A stretch of DNA of 64,000 nucleotides. Source: Natronomonas gomsonensis (GTDB lineage Archaea; Halobacteriota; Halobacteria; Halobacteriales; Haloarculaceae). The position numbers and the translations under genes are program-made. Location: assembly GCF_024300825.1 (NCBI RefSeq), contig NZ_CP101323.1:1364001-1428000 (forward strand), written 5' to 3'. Below are positions 7,402-16,470 of the stretch, one piece after another (positions within the stretch are counted from its first letter, which is position 1; each line of letters begins with the position of its first letter). The notes below the pieces were generated by a model, which searched no databases, had not been told where the DNA came from, and was given only the letters and a program-made list of their open reading frames with translations.

Positions 7402-7444
7402 GCCGTCCGACCCTTTTTGTACGAAGCCGGGACCAACCCGGCGC

Positions 7445-9091
7445 GTGAGGTACCGACCGCTCGCACTCGCTGTCGTACTCGTGGTGTTTCTGTGTAGCGG
7501 TGTCGCCGTGACCGCGACGACGGCAGAACCGACGACGACCGCGACAGCCGAGGGGAACGCGACGCTCGTCGGCGCGTATCCGAACCCGGTCGCAGAGGAC
7601 GACCGCGGGGAGTTCGTCACCGTCCGTTTCGAGCACCCGACGAACACCACCGGGTGGGCGCTCGGAGACGGGACGACGGCCGTCCAGTTGCCGAACCGGA
7701 CGTTTCGAGGGACGGTCGCCTTCACTTCGACGCCGGAGGCGGCACGAAACCACACCGACACGCACGTCGTCGAACTCGACGGCCGGCTTCGACTCGCCAA
7801 TGGCGGTGAGGGACTCGTACTTCGAGCGGGCGAGGAAAGGGTCGATACGGCCCGGTACCGCGATGCTCCGGAGTCCCGAATCCGGTCGTTTCAGACGGGC
7901 ACGTGGCGACCAATCGGCGCAACCGATATCGACCCGATTTCGGCACGTGAAAGCGAAGTGACCGCCTTTACACTCCCCGATTCGCCGACGCAAGTCGTCG
8001 AGACTCTCCGTGGCGCCGACGACAGACTGCTGCTCGGCGGCTACACGCTCACCTCCGAACGAGTGACCGACCTGCTGGTGGACGCTCACGAGCGAGGCGT
8101 GACGGTCCGCGTGCTGCTCGATGGGTCGCCAGTCGGCGGGATGAGCGAACGACAGGCCGAGCAGTTGACTCGGCTATCCGAGGCGGGCGTGGACGTTCGG
8201 CTGCTCGACGGCCCACACACGCGATACGCCCATCACCACCCGAAGTACGCGGTCGTCGACGACCGAGCGCTCGTTTTGACCGAGAACTTCAAGCCCGCCG
8301 GAACCGGTGGCATGTCGAGTCGGGGGTGGGGCGTCGTACTCTCGGATGCCGAACTCGCGTCGGCGTTGGCGGACCTCCACGCCGCGGACCGAACGTGGCG
8401 TGCGGCGACACCGTGGTCGACCTACCGGCGGGGCCGTGACTTCGTCGCCGCCGATCCCGCAGTCGGCGATTTCGAGACGAGACATCACCCGAAACAAGTC
8501 ACGGTCGACGCTGCGACGCTCCTCGTCGCTCCGGACAACGCCGCGAGTGCGGTCGAACGACGAATCGACCGCGCCGAAACGAGAGTGCTCGTCCAGCAGG
8601 TGGAGATAGATAGCCGCGAGAACCGACTGCTACGTGCCGCCATTCGTGCCGCCGACCGCGGCGTGCGCGTCCGCATCCAACTGTCGAGTGGCTGGTACGT
8701 CGAAGAAGAGAACGCGGCGCTCGTGGAGTGGCTGAACCGTCGTGCGGATGCCGAGGGGTGGGACTTAGACGCCCGCGTCGACGACCCGGATGGGTACAGA
8801 AAGATACACACCAAGGGTGTAATCGTCGACGATACCGCGATACTCGGAAGCCTCAACTGGGGCCGGACCGCGATGAGCGAAAATCGCGAGGTTGCCGTCG
8901 CACTGGACGGAGAATCGGTCGCCGACTACTACGCTGGCGTCTTCGACGACGACTGGTCGGAGTCGAATCGCAGAAAAACACCAGCCGGACTGTTCGGCGT
9001 GGCGGCGGTCGCTATCGCCGGCGCATTATTGTTTGCCCGCCGAATCCAGTTCCGCGGTCGGGACGGTGTCGTCACCGACTGGCAGTGGTGA
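7445..9091 (+). CDS. Secreted/membrane-anchored phospholipase D-like nuclease with lamin-tail-like domain
   Basis: 548 residues from GTG 7445. A signal segment (RPLALAVVLVVFLCSGVAV) is followed by a region resembling a lamin-tail domain (LVGAYPNPVAEDDRGEFVTV, GWALGDGT). Two PLD domains come next: the first has HHPKYAVVDDRALVLTEN and the second HTKGVIVDDTAILGSLNWG, both HxK(x)4D(x)nN as in an active two-motif enzyme. A C-terminal membrane helix (GLFGVAAVAIAGALLF) and basic tail anchor it. The layout implies action outside the cell on nucleic acid or lipid; the substrate cannot be read from sequence. It lies 43 bases after the HEAT gene. Confidence 0.88.
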   Translation: MRYRPLALAVVLVVFLCSGVAVTATTAEPTTTATAEGNATLVGAYPNPVAEDDRGEFVTVRFEHPTNTTGWALGDGTTAVQLPNRTFRGTVAFTSTPEAARNHTDTHVVELDGRLRLANGGEGLVLRAGEERVDTARYRDAPESRIRSFQTGTWRPIGATDIDPISARESEVTAFTLPDSPTQVVETLRGADDRLLLGGYTLTSERVTDLLVDAHERGVTVRVLLDGSPVGGMSERQAEQLTRLSEAGVDVRLLDGPHTRYAHHHPKYAVVDDRALVLTENFKPAGTGGMSSRGWGVVLSDAELASALADLHAADRTWRAATPWSTYRRGRDFVAADPAVGDFETRHHPKQVTVDAATLLVAPDNAASAVERRIDRAETRVLVQQVEIDSRENRLLRAAIRAADRGVRVRIQLSSGWYVEEENAALVEWLNRRADAEGWDLDARVDDPDGYRKIHTKGVIVDDTAILGSLNWGRTAMSENREVAVALDGESVADYYAGVFDDDWSESNRRKTPAGLFGVAAVAIAGALLFARRIQFRGRDGVVTDWQW

Positions 9092-11005
9092 TTACTCGCC
9101 GCCGTCCCGAAGGAGCGTACTCCGGAGTTCCTCGTCGAGTTCGGCGTTCTCCATCTTCTCGATGAGGGCGTCGATGACGGGTTCACGCATGCCGGAGACG
9201 AACTTGATGGACCCGACGACGAGGTGTCCACCGCCGGAGACGCCCGCGCCCGGGATTTCGTCCTGCAGTTCGGTCACCATGTTCGGGATGTCGAGTCGGA
9301 CGCCGTCCGAGCGGAGGACGGCGAAGTCCGGCCCGTAGCCGATTGTGATGACGGGATCGCCGGTCTCGGTGACCTTCCGGTCGTGGAGTTCGCCGGTCGT
9401 CTTCCCGGGTGCGGGGTAGGTGAATCGGCGGGCGTGGTTCTCCACGTCGAGTCGGTAGAGGTGGGCGCCGTTGTCGAGTGCCTCGTGTTCGACGTGAGGT
9501 TCGGCGTCGTCGAGTTGTTCGTCGACGTCCCGCTGGGCACGCGTCGAGAGGAACTCGACGAGTTCCTCGTGGCGTTCGGGGTCGTCACAGTCGAGGTTGA
9601 GAACGTCGTTGATGAGGTTCTCCCCGGAGTTGTATCGGAGCCAGTGAGCCGCGTAATCCATCGCTTCGCCGATGGCCCGGAGGTCAGCCTCGGAGTAGCC
9701 GGCGTCGTCGGCCAACGCGAGGTAGTCGTCCATGGCGTCGGCTTTCGAGCGGTCCGACAGCCCCGCGACCGCCGGAACGTGTTCGAGTTGGTCGGTAATC
9801 GTGGGGTCAATCATCCGAGCCAACTCAACGCACATCATCCCGGTCGTGATGCGGTAGTCCTCGTCGTGGAGGTAGGGGTTGACGTGCTCTTCGAGGAGCG
9901 GACCGACCGCGTCGGGGTCGGGGTGGTGGTGGTCGACGACGAGAATCGGGATGTCGTACTGCGCCAGCGCGCGGTAGGCGGGCGTGTCCTCCTCGGTCGA
10001 GCCGTTGTCGACCATGAACAGTAGCGGAAGCCGCTGGCCGTGGCGCTCCTCGTCTTCCAGCGCGAAGTTGAGGTCCCGTGTCACGTCCTCCATCTCGTAG
10101 TACGGTGCTTTCGAGGGGAGCCGTTTGAACAGGTGCTGGGGTGCGTCGCCGTCCTCGTGAACCTCGGCGATGAAGTTCTCCAAGGCGAGTTGGACAGGGA
10201 CCGAGGCACACATCCCGTCGCCGTCGGCGTGGTGGCGGAGTCGGATGGGTCTGGAGTCGAGGACGGCCAACCGGAGTTGGCGGGCGACGGCCGCGAGGTC
10301 CTCACGGAGTTTCTCGAAGGCGGGCCACTCGATGAGGGGTTCGACGTCAGCGGGTTCGGCCCGTTCTTCGAGGGCCGCGTCGACGCGTGCACGAACTTCG
10401 TTTTCGGCCGCACCGCGGAGGCGAACGAGGTTGTCGGTCTCGATTTGGACTGACCCCTCGCGCGTCTCGACGTCGCCGGTGATACGAACCGTGTCGTCGA
10501 GTTCGATGTCTGGGTAGGCGCGGACGCCCGCTTCCTCGAAGGCAGCACAGGGGACGACGCCGGTGCCGTCCCGAACCGCGAATATCGTCGGGCCGGCGGT
10601 CTGTTTGATTTGCACCACGTCGCCTTCCAGGTGGATGGTGTCGCCGACGTGTTCATCGAGGTCCTCAACGCGGGCGTCGTCGCCGTGGACGACCGCCTCA
10701 ACGTCGACGGCGTCGATGTCGACATCGACTTCTTCGAAGCCGAGATCGCCGTTCTCTCGGATTTCGACGAGGTCGACAACGAGGTCGTCACCGGCGTCAT
10801 AGTCGCCGACGAGATTCGATTCGTGGACGAGTCCGGAGACATGGTCGGAGATGTCGACGAACACGCCGTACTTGACGACGCCGTTGACAGTTGCGAGATA
10901 CCGTGCGCCCTCTTCGATGTCCTCCTGAGTACAGTCGGCAGCTAAATCGTAGACGACCCCGTCGGCGGGGTCGGTGCCGGAATCGCCGGCAGCGGAACGA
11001 GTCAT
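9092..11005 (-). CDS. S1/OB/DHH phosphoesterase (archaeal RecJ-like nuclease)
   Basis: 637 residues. The N-terminus has an S1 RNA-binding domain (GARYLATVNGVVKYGVFVDI, then VSGLVHESNL). An OB-fold follows (GDTIHLEGDVVQIKQTAGPT...RDGTGVVPC), then a DHH core with HHADGDGMCASVPVQ, LLFMVDNGS and ILVVDHHHPDP. A C-terminal DHHA1-like part ends in GAGVSGGGHLVVGSIKF. Metal-binding Asp and His residues are intact, unlike the paralog at 2004. Haloarchaeal members are annotated RecJ-like exonucleases; the S1 domain suggests it may handle RNA or DNA. It is convergent with the PLD gene with no gap. Confidence 0.92.
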   Translation of the reverse strand: MTRSAAGDSGTDPADGVVYDLAADCTQEDIEEGARYLATVNGVVKYGVFVDISDHVSGLVHESNLVGDYDAGDDLVVDLVEIRENGDLGFEEVDVDIDAVDVEAVVHGDDARVEDLDEHVGDTIHLEGDVVQIKQTAGPTIFAVRDGTGVVPCAAFEEAGVRAYPDIELDDTVRITGDVETREGSVQIETDNLVRLRGAAENEVRARVDAALEERAEPADVEPLIEWPAFEKLREDLAAVARQLRLAVLDSRPIRLRHHADGDGMCASVPVQLALENFIAEVHEDGDAPQHLFKRLPSKAPYYEMEDVTRDLNFALEDEERHGQRLPLLFMVDNGSTEEDTPAYRALAQYDIPILVVDHHHPDPDAVGPLLEEHVNPYLHDEDYRITTGMMCVELARMIDPTITDQLEHVPAVAGLSDRSKADAMDDYLALADDAGYSEADLRAIGEAMDYAAHWLRYNSGENLINDVLNLDCDDPERHEELVEFLSTRAQRDVDEQLDDAEPHVEHEALDNGAHLYRLDVENHARRFTYPAPGKTTGELHDRKVTETGDPVITIGYGPDFAVLRSDGVRLDIPNMVTELQDEIPGAGVSGGGHLVVGSIKFVSGMREPVIDALIEKMENAELDEELRSTLLRDGGE

Positions 11006-11133
11006 TGGCGTTTTTCGGCCCCGGGCGGGTTTAAGAGTGTTGTTGTCCGATTCGTCTCGGTTCTCACCTCGTCTCGGCGGGGCGAGTCAGCCGGTCCGGA
11101 AGCCTTAGTTGTCACGCGGTCGGATGCATCGAC

Positions 11134-11640
11134 ATGGGCCTGTTCGGGTCGATGTTGAAACCGAAACTGTTCCGGTCGAGTGAGATACTCGGCATCGCGG
11201 AGGACGCACTCCAGTTCGCCCTGCAGGCGTCCGAGGACTCCCACCCCAACGAGTACATGGGACAACTCCGCGGAACCGACGCGGGCAAACTCGGGTTGGA
11301 CCGCGACGGGACCGTCATCACCGACGTACTGCTCGCTCCCGGGACGAAGACGAACCCCGTCAGCGCGGAGTTCAATCCATCCTATCTCCCCAACGACCCG
11401 AACAGCGTCGGTTCGATACACTCCCACCCCAACGGCGTGTTGCGGCCGAGCGACGCCGACCTCGCCACGTTCTCCCGCGGCAAGATACACATCATCGTCG
11501 GCGCCCCCTACGGCCGGACCGACTGGCGGGCCTTCGACCGCGACGGCGAGCCGACGACGCTGGACGTACTCGACGTCGAGTTGCCGGACGACCAGTTCTT
11601 CGACTTCACACAGGAAGACATAGACCGGGAGTTACGATGA
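11134..11640 (+). CDS. JAMM/MPN (Mov34) metalloprotease family protein
   Basis: 168 residues. The JAMM zinc motif is complete: Glu in [10 protein letters not shown], then [16 protein letters not shown] (HxHPx7SxxD). Archaeal JAMM proteins include desampylases that remove ubiquitin-like SAMPs in Haloferax. This one may act similarly, or on a sulfur-carrier precursor; the substrate is inferred. Its stop overlaps the ribL start by four bases, so it is co-expressed with FAD synthase. N-terminal [13 protein letters not shown] is basic/hydrophobic but too short for a membrane anchor. Confidence 0.9.
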   Translation: MGLFGSMLKPKLFRSSEILGIAEDALQFALQASEDSHPNEYMGQLRGTDAGKLGLDRDGTVITDVLLAPGTKTNPVSAEFNPSYLPNDPNSVGSIHSHPNGVLRPSDADLATFSRGKIHIIVGAPYGRTDWRAFDRDGEPTTLDVLDVELPDDQFFDFTQEDIDRELR

Positions 11641-12062
11641 GACGCGTCGTCGCACAGGGGACGTTCGATTTGTTGCACCCCGGCCACCTCCACTACCTCG
11701 AGGAGGCCAAATCGATGGGCGAGGAACTCCACGTCATCATCGCCCGCTCGGAGAACGTCACCCACAAGGCGAAACCCGTCGTTCCCGACCGCCAGCGCCG
11801 CGACATGGTCGCTGCGCTCGACCCCGTCGACGAGGCGCGTCTCGGCCACACCGAGGATTTCTTCGTCCCCATCCGCGACATCGACCCCGACGTCATCGTT
11901 CTCGGCCACGACCAACACCACGACGAGGCGACGCTCGCGGCGATGCTGGAAGACGAAGGCATCGACTGTGAGGTCGCCCGCGGAACGCCCCGCGAAGCCG
12001 ACGACCACGAGGTGCTGTCGACCGGCAGCATCATCGAACGAGTCTGCGAGCGTCGCTGTTAA
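11637..12062 (+). CDS. ribL: FAD synthase RibL
   Basis: Archaeal cytidylyltransferase-fold enzyme that adenylates FMN to FAD, 141 residues. The nucleotide-binding motif is [18 protein letters not shown], including HPGH, and the second conserved motif is [10 protein letters not shown] near the C-terminus. [19 protein letters not shown] and [12 protein letters not shown] fit the family. It is coupled to the JAMM gene upstream. The last 32 bases overlap the 3' end of a glycosyltransferase gene on the opposite strand. Confidence 0.93.
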   Translation: MRRVVAQGTFDLLHPGHLHYLEEAKSMGEELHVIIARSENVTHKAKPVVPDRQRRDMVAALDPVDEARLGHTEDFFVPIRDIDPDVIVLGHDQHHDEATLAAMLEDEGIDCEVARGTPREADDHEVLSTGSIIERVCERRC

Positions 12063-13155
12063 CGACGGTATCGTACACGTTTTCGAGGGCGTCGATGGAA
12101 CGTTCGACGCTGAGTGCGTCGCGTCTGGAGAGACACCGCTCGGAGAGTCGTTGGCGGTCCGCGAGCGCCCTCCGGATGGCCGCGGTGAGTCCGTCGACGT
12201 TCCCCGGTTCGAAGTGATAGCCAGTCTCGCCGTCGACGACGGTTTCGGAGAGTGCAGCGCCGTCGGCAGCGACGACCGGCGTACCACAGGCGATAGCCTC
12301 CAGTGCGACCAACCCCTGTGTTTCGACCGGACTCGGGAACCCGAAGGCGTCCAACGCCGTATAGAACGTCGGCAACTCCGAACGGTCGAGAAAGCCGAGG
12401 AATACCACGTCGTCTCGGGCGGCCGCCGCTCGCTCCAGTTCCGAGCGCGCGGGGCCGTCGCCGCCGACGACGAGCGTCGCCTCGATTCCACGAGTCGCCG
12501 TGAGGAGTTCCTCGAGTCGTTTCTCGTGGCCGTGGCGACCGGTGTAGCCGACGAGCGGCCCCTCGGGAATGTCGTGGCGGTCCCGAAACGCCGCGACCGC
12601 CGCCTCCGACGACGGTTGAAACAGGTCGGTGTCGACGCCGTTGGAGACGACGTGGACGGGCGTTCCGCCGTCAGGGACCTGCGCTGCGGCCGCTCGCGAG
12701 GGGACCACGACGGCATCGGCCTGTCGAAAGAACCACCGCTCGTAGCGTTCTGCGATGCGGCGGAGCGGCCCGGAGAGGTGGTCGCTGATGTATTCAGCGT
12801 ACTCGCTGGCCGGCGTATGATAGGAGGCGACGAGCGGGAGGTCCGCACGCGTTGCGAGCCGACGACCCGCGAGTCCGAGTGCGAACGGCGTGTGCGTGTG
12901 GACGACATCGGGGTCGGCCTCGGAGATTGCCGAGGGAATTCGTGGCCGCCCGAGACGGAATCCCGGATAAAACGGAAACGGAAGACTCGACACCGGATGT
13001 TCGTCCGGCGCGGGTCGGTACCCGTCACTTCCCGGGTAGACGACGGGCATCCGCCCGCCGCGGGCACACCAGTAGTCACGCCACGTCTCGATGGTGTAGG
13101 TGACACCGTTGACCGTCGGGAGATACGTGTCGGTAAACACCGCGACGGTCTGCAT
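12031..13155 (-). CDS. GT4-family glycosyltransferase
   Basis: 374 residues with GT-B fold features. The N-terminal domain has [19 protein letters not shown] and [15 protein letters not shown]. The C-terminal donor domain has [27 protein letters not shown] and the EX7E-like [18 protein letters not shown]. The start FTDTYxPxxNGVxx is typical of GDP-mannose-dependent mannosyltransferases making glycolipids, so a cytosolic lipid-mannosylating role is likely but not proven. A second GT4 gene lies directly upstream on the same strand, 23 bases away. Its 3' end overlaps ribL. Confidence 0.9.
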   Translation of the reverse strand: MQTVAVFTDTYLPTVNGVTYTIETWRDYWCARGGRMPVVYPGSDGYRPAPDEHPVSSLPFPFYPGFRLGRPRIPSAISEADPDVVHTHTPFALGLAGRRLATRADLPLVASYHTPASEYAEYISDHLSGPLRRIAERYERWFFRQADAVVVPSRAAAAQVPDGGTPVHVVSNGVDTDLFQPSSEAAVAAFRDRHDIPEGPLVGYTGRHGHEKRLEELLTATRGIEATLVVGGDGPARSELERAAAARDDVVFLGFLDRSELPTFYTALDAFGFPSPVETQGLVALEAIACGTPVVAADGAALSETVVDGETGYHFEPGNVDGLTAAIRRALADRQRLSERCLSRRDALSVERSIDALENVYDTVVNSDARRLVR

Positions 13156-13178
13156 AGTCGCGGTTCGACGAGGCGGCG

Positions 13179-14258
13179 TTAATCGGTTGTGGATTCCGGA
13201 CGGCTGCCGACGCGATTCGCGGCGTCATAGGCGTCTCGCAATCCTTCGGCGACTCGGTCGAGTCCGTGTTCAGTCGCCGTCTCGCGGGCGTTTTCACCGA
13301 GGCGCTCCCGGAGGTCAGGGTTCTCGGCCAACCGCTGCAGCGCTGTCCGGAACTCGGGGAGCGTCTCACATTTCAGGCAGTCGATACCGTCGGAGCACAG
13401 CGGTTCGAACGTCGGGATGTCGCGGACGACGACCGGCTTGCCGCACGCCATCGCCTCCAGCGCCGCGATGCCCTGCGTTTCGTTTTTCGTCGGAAACAGG
13501 TACACGTCGCCGGCCGCGTAGGCGCCGCGAACGTCGTCTATCCAGCCGGTGAACGTCGCGTTCGCCGGCGGGTGTCGAACCCGCCGGCGAACGGTCGAGG
13601 AAGCCAACGGCCCGGTGTCGTATGGGCCGAACCAGACGAACTCGTAGTCGGTCGATTCGGCGAGTCGGCAGAACGTCGTCAACCCCTTGCGCTCGAAGAC
13701 GTTGCCGACCGAGAAGACGACCAGTCCCTCGAGGTCGAACCGACGCCGGTAGGGCTCCCGGAGCGCCTCGAACCCCGACAGCGAGTCGATGTCGACGCCG
13801 TTCGTGACGACGCGAATCGGGGCATCGACACCCGCCTCCGAGAGCACTCGGCGGGTGTGTTCGCTCGGTGCGACTACGACATCGGCCTGCGAGTAGAACC
13901 ATCGAAGGTAGCGACCGAACGCAGGAGCGACCGCATTCGACCCGCGAAAACTCTCCTCGAAGTTCTTCGCGGTCGTGTGCGCGTGGATGACGAGCGGAAT
14001 CCCGTTGCGTCGGGCGTGGGCCGCAATCGCGAGGCTCTCGGGACCCATCAGGTTACAGTGAGCGACGTCGTAGGACTCAAACAGCCCGTCACCGACCGCG
14101 CGTTTCAGCGCCGCCGTGGACGGTCGACCGCCGTTCCACGGCGAGGTCACCACCTCGATTGACGTGTCGGCCAGCGCCTTCCGCTGGTGGCGGACGGACG
14201 TGCCGATGCCGCTTCGGTCGAGGTGGGATTCGAGTTCGAGGTGGTTCAGAACGCGCAC
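13179..14258 (-). CDS. GT4-family glycosyltransferase
   Basis: 359 residues from a GTG at 14258 (VRVLNHLELESHLDRSGIG); upstream in-frame sequence overlaps the divergent DUF420 gene and is unlikely to be coding. Donor-domain motifs are VVTNGVDIDSLSG, VVFSVGNVFERKGLTTFCRL and the EX7E stretch NETQGIAALEAMACGKPVVV. The N-terminal domain has IPLVIHAHTTAKNFEES. It is probably co-transcribed with the following GT4 gene. Sugar and acceptor are unknown; surface glycolipid or glycoprotein synthesis is inferred. Confidence 0.88.
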   Translation of the reverse strand: MRVLNHLELESHLDRSGIGTSVRHQRKALADTSIEVVTSPWNGGRPSTAALKRAVGDGLFESYDVAHCNLMGPESLAIAAHARRNGIPLVIHAHTTAKNFEESFRGSNAVAPAFGRYLRWFYSQADVVVAPSEHTRRVLSEAGVDAPIRVVTNGVDIDSLSGFEALREPYRRRFDLEGLVVFSVGNVFERKGLTTFCRLAESTDYEFVWFGPYDTGPLASSTVRRRVRHPPANATFTGWIDDVRGAYAAGDVYLFPTKNETQGIAALEAMACGKPVVVRDIPTFEPLCSDGIDCLKCETLPEFRTALQRLAENPDLRERLGENARETATEHGLDRVAEGLRDAYDAANRVGSRPESTTD

Positions 14259-14360
14259 GTACGACGGGGTATCCCCCGGTCGGCCATAAACGCCCCCGAA
14301 CACCGGCAGACGGGACCGGAAAGCGAAGCGACCATTGGGACGGATGCCGAACGGACGCGT

Positions 14361-14963
14361 ATGTCGACAGTCCGCGGACCGCAGTTCGCACGCGAGCATC
14401 CCCGCGTCCTTACGGCCGTTCTCACCGTCGTCGGCTACGTCGTCGTCGTCGGGACGCTGTACGCCGACGTGGGACTGTATCCGACGATAGCCGAGTCGAC
14501 CGTTGACCTCCTTTCTCACGCCATCTCCGTCGTGAACACGCTGACGGTCGCCTGTCTGGTGGCGGGTGTCTACTGGATTCGAAACGACGAGGTAGAGAAA
14601 CACCGCGCTGCGATGCTTGCGGCCTTTTCGCTCATCCTGTTGTTCCTCGTCATGTACCTCCTGAAGACGGGCGGCGGTGGCCGCAAGGAGATAATCGCCG
14701 GCGCGCCGCTTCGAAGCTTCTATCTCGGTATGTTAGGGATTCACATCGTCTTGTCGGTGCTCGCGGTGCCGTTCGTCCTCTATGCTATCACGCTCGGGCT
14801 CACCCACACGCCGGCCGAACTGCGAGAGACCGCCCACGCAAAGGTGGGTCGCCTCGCCGTCTCGACGTGGCTCATCAGCCTCGTGTTGGGCGTCATCGCC
14901 TACCTCATGTTGACGTTCTACTACGACCCGACACAAATCGAGTTCGTCCGCGGGATGGCTTGA
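14361..14963 (+). CDS. DUF420 polytopic membrane protein
   Basis: 200 residues with five to six predicted membrane segments. These include TAVLTVVGYVVVVGTLYADV, VVNTLTVACLVAGVYWIR and LAAFSLILLFLVMYLLK. Two more are MLGIHIVLSVLAVPFVLYAI and STWLISLVLGVIAYLML. Conserved His residues (HAISVVN, HRAAML, HIVLSV, HAKVGR) match DUF420, a family often found near cytochrome oxidase genes and suspected in heme or copper handling. No function is established. Its stop overlaps the start of the folate cyclo-ligase gene. Confidence 0.85.
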   Translation: MSTVRGPQFAREHPRVLTAVLTVVGYVVVVGTLYADVGLYPTIAESTVDLLSHAISVVNTLTVACLVAGVYWIRNDEVEKHRAAMLAAFSLILLFLVMYLLKTGGGGRKEIIAGAPLRSFYLGMLGIHIVLSVLAVPFVLYAITLGLTHTPAELRETAHAKVGRLAVSTWLISLVLGVIAYLMLTFYYDPTQIEFVRGMA

Positions 14964-15685
14964 TGTCCGAGAAGGACCCGATTCGACGGCGCGTCTGGGA
15001 CCGACTGGAAGCCGATGACATCGCGCGGTTTCCTTTCCCGCCGCACGGCCGAATTACGAACTTCGACGGGGCCGACGCCGCCGCCGACCGGGCGGTGTCG
15101 CTGCCGGAGTTGGCCGACGCCGACGCGGTGAAGGCCAACCCCGACGCCCCACAACTCCCGCTTCGGCGCAAACTGTTGCACAACGGAACGACGGTGTACA
15201 TGGCGGTGCCGCGACTGGCCGCCGACCGCCCGTTCGTCGAGTTGGACCCCGAGGAAATCAGCGACCTCGACGCCGCGGCGACCATCTCCCAGATGAGCAA
15301 CTACGGCCGGAAGGTCGGTCCCGAGGAGGTTCCCCCACTGGACGCCATCGTCGTCGGCAGCGTCGCGGTCACCGAAGACGGCGCCCGAGTCGGGAAGGGC
15401 GAGGGGTACAGCGACCTCGAATACGCGGTGTTGCGGGGACTCGAACTGGTCGACGACGATACGCCGGTCGTGACGACGGTCCACGACGTACAACTCCTCG
15501 AGGAAGAGGTCGACACCGAGCGCTACGACGTGCCGATTGACGTGGTGTGTACGCCGACCCGAACCGTTCGAACCGAGACGACGCGCCCCCGGCCGACGGG
15601 AATTTTCTGGGACGACCTCGATGCCAAGCGCCTCGAAGAGATTCCGGTGTTGGACCGACTCCGCGAGGAGGAGTCGGACGGCTAA
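14963..15685 (+). CDS. 5-formyltetrahydrofolate cyclo-ligase family protein
   Basis: Converts 5-formyl-THF to 5,10-methenyl-THF with ATP, salvaging folate; 240 residues. The C-terminal half has VPPLDAIVVGSVAVTEDGARVGKGEGYSD, holding the family G-x-G-K-G-E/G-Y-x-D/E signature, followed by LEYAVLRGLELV. The N-terminal half has VKANPDAPQLPLRRKLL. The ATG at 14963 overlaps the DUF420 stop. Archaeal family members are distant, so the exact reaction is a family inference. It converges on the ABC permease gene with a four-base overlap. Confidence 0.85.
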   Translation: MSEKDPIRRRVWDRLEADDIARFPFPPHGRITNFDGADAAADRAVSLPELADADAVKANPDAPQLPLRRKLLHNGTTVYMAVPRLAADRPFVELDPEEISDLDAAATISQMSNYGRKVGPEEVPPLDAIVVGSVAVTEDGARVGKGEGYSDLEYAVLRGLELVDDDTPVVTTVHDVQLLEEEVDTERYDVPIDVVCTPTRTVRTETTRPRPTGIFWDDLDAKRLEEIPVLDRLREEESDG

Positions 15686-16470
15686 TCCGTCCGAGGTAGG
15701 GCGTACGCGCCGACGGCGAAGAATCCGACCGACAGCAGCACCAAGACGAGGAGGTTAAGATACGGGTCCGCGCCGACGAGTCCCGTCCCGCCGACGGGCG
15801 GCAACTCGCCCGTCGGACGATACGTCGCCGCCCGGATACCCCGGGCGAAGTACGTCAGCGGCGAGAGGTCCATCAGCGGAACGAACCACGACGGCAGCAT
15901 CTCGACGGTGACGAACGTCTCCGAGAGGAACAGAAGCGGCAGCGCGACGCCGTTGGATGCGGCGACGACGCCGTCCTGTGAGTCGGCGACGCGGCCGAGA
16001 ATCGCGCCGAACCCACAGAACAGCGCTACGGCGAAGGCGAGATACGGCACCACGAGCGGCGAGAACGCGAACGTCGCGTCGGTGACGACGAGGACGAGCG
16101 CGAGGATGAGAATCGACGCCAACCCGATGACGACGACGTTGACGAGCGTCTGGGCGAGTAGCCACTCCGCGCGCGTCAGCGGCGTCGTCGCGAGTTTCTC
16201 GAAGCGGTTGCCGTCGCGGTGTCTGGCCACCTCGCTGCCGACGCGTGACAGCGGCGTAAAGAGGACGACGACGGCGAGATACCCCGCAATGTAGTAGCCC
16301 GCGGGTTCGGCGAACAGCCCCCCGCCGGTCGGTTCTGTCCCGACCAGCGCGCCGAAGATGAGGATGATGATGGCCGGGAAGAAGAACGTGAAGAACACCG
16401 CGGTCCGGCGGCGAGTGAAGGCGCGCCACGCCGCGGTCGTCTCGGCGGCGATACGGCCGAGACGGCTCAC
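15682..16470 (-). CDS. ABC-2 type transporter permease
   Basis: 262 residues with six membrane segments. These include TAVFFTFFFPAIIILIFGALV, AGYLAVVVLFTPLSRVG and VNVVVIGLASILILALVLVV. Two more are VVPYLAFAVALFCGFGAILG and LLVLVLLSVGFFAVGAYAL. The ABC-2 signature appears as PLLFLSETFVTVEMLPSWFVPLMDLSPLTYF near the fifth segment. Together with the ATPase gene just upstream (four-base overlap) it forms a complete simple exporter. Substrate is unknown; lipids, drugs or peptides are possible. Confidence 0.92.
   Translation of the reverse strand: MSRLGRIAAETTAAWRAFTRRRTAVFFTFFFPAIIILIFGALVGTEPTGGGLFAEPAGYYIAGYLAVVVLFTPLSRVGSEVARHRDGNRFEKLATTPLTRAEWLLAQTLVNVVVIGLASILILALVLVVTDATFAFSPLVVPYLAFAVALFCGFGAILGRVADSQDGVVAASNGVALPLLFLSETFVTVEMLPSWFVPLMDLSPLTYFARGIRAATYRPTGELPPVGGTGLVGADPYLNLLVLVLLSVGFFAVGAYALPRTD

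Noticed and set aside
12852-13103. Short plus-strand frame opposite the GT4 gene
   Set aside because: Antisense shadow with Arg-rich composition; no start signals.
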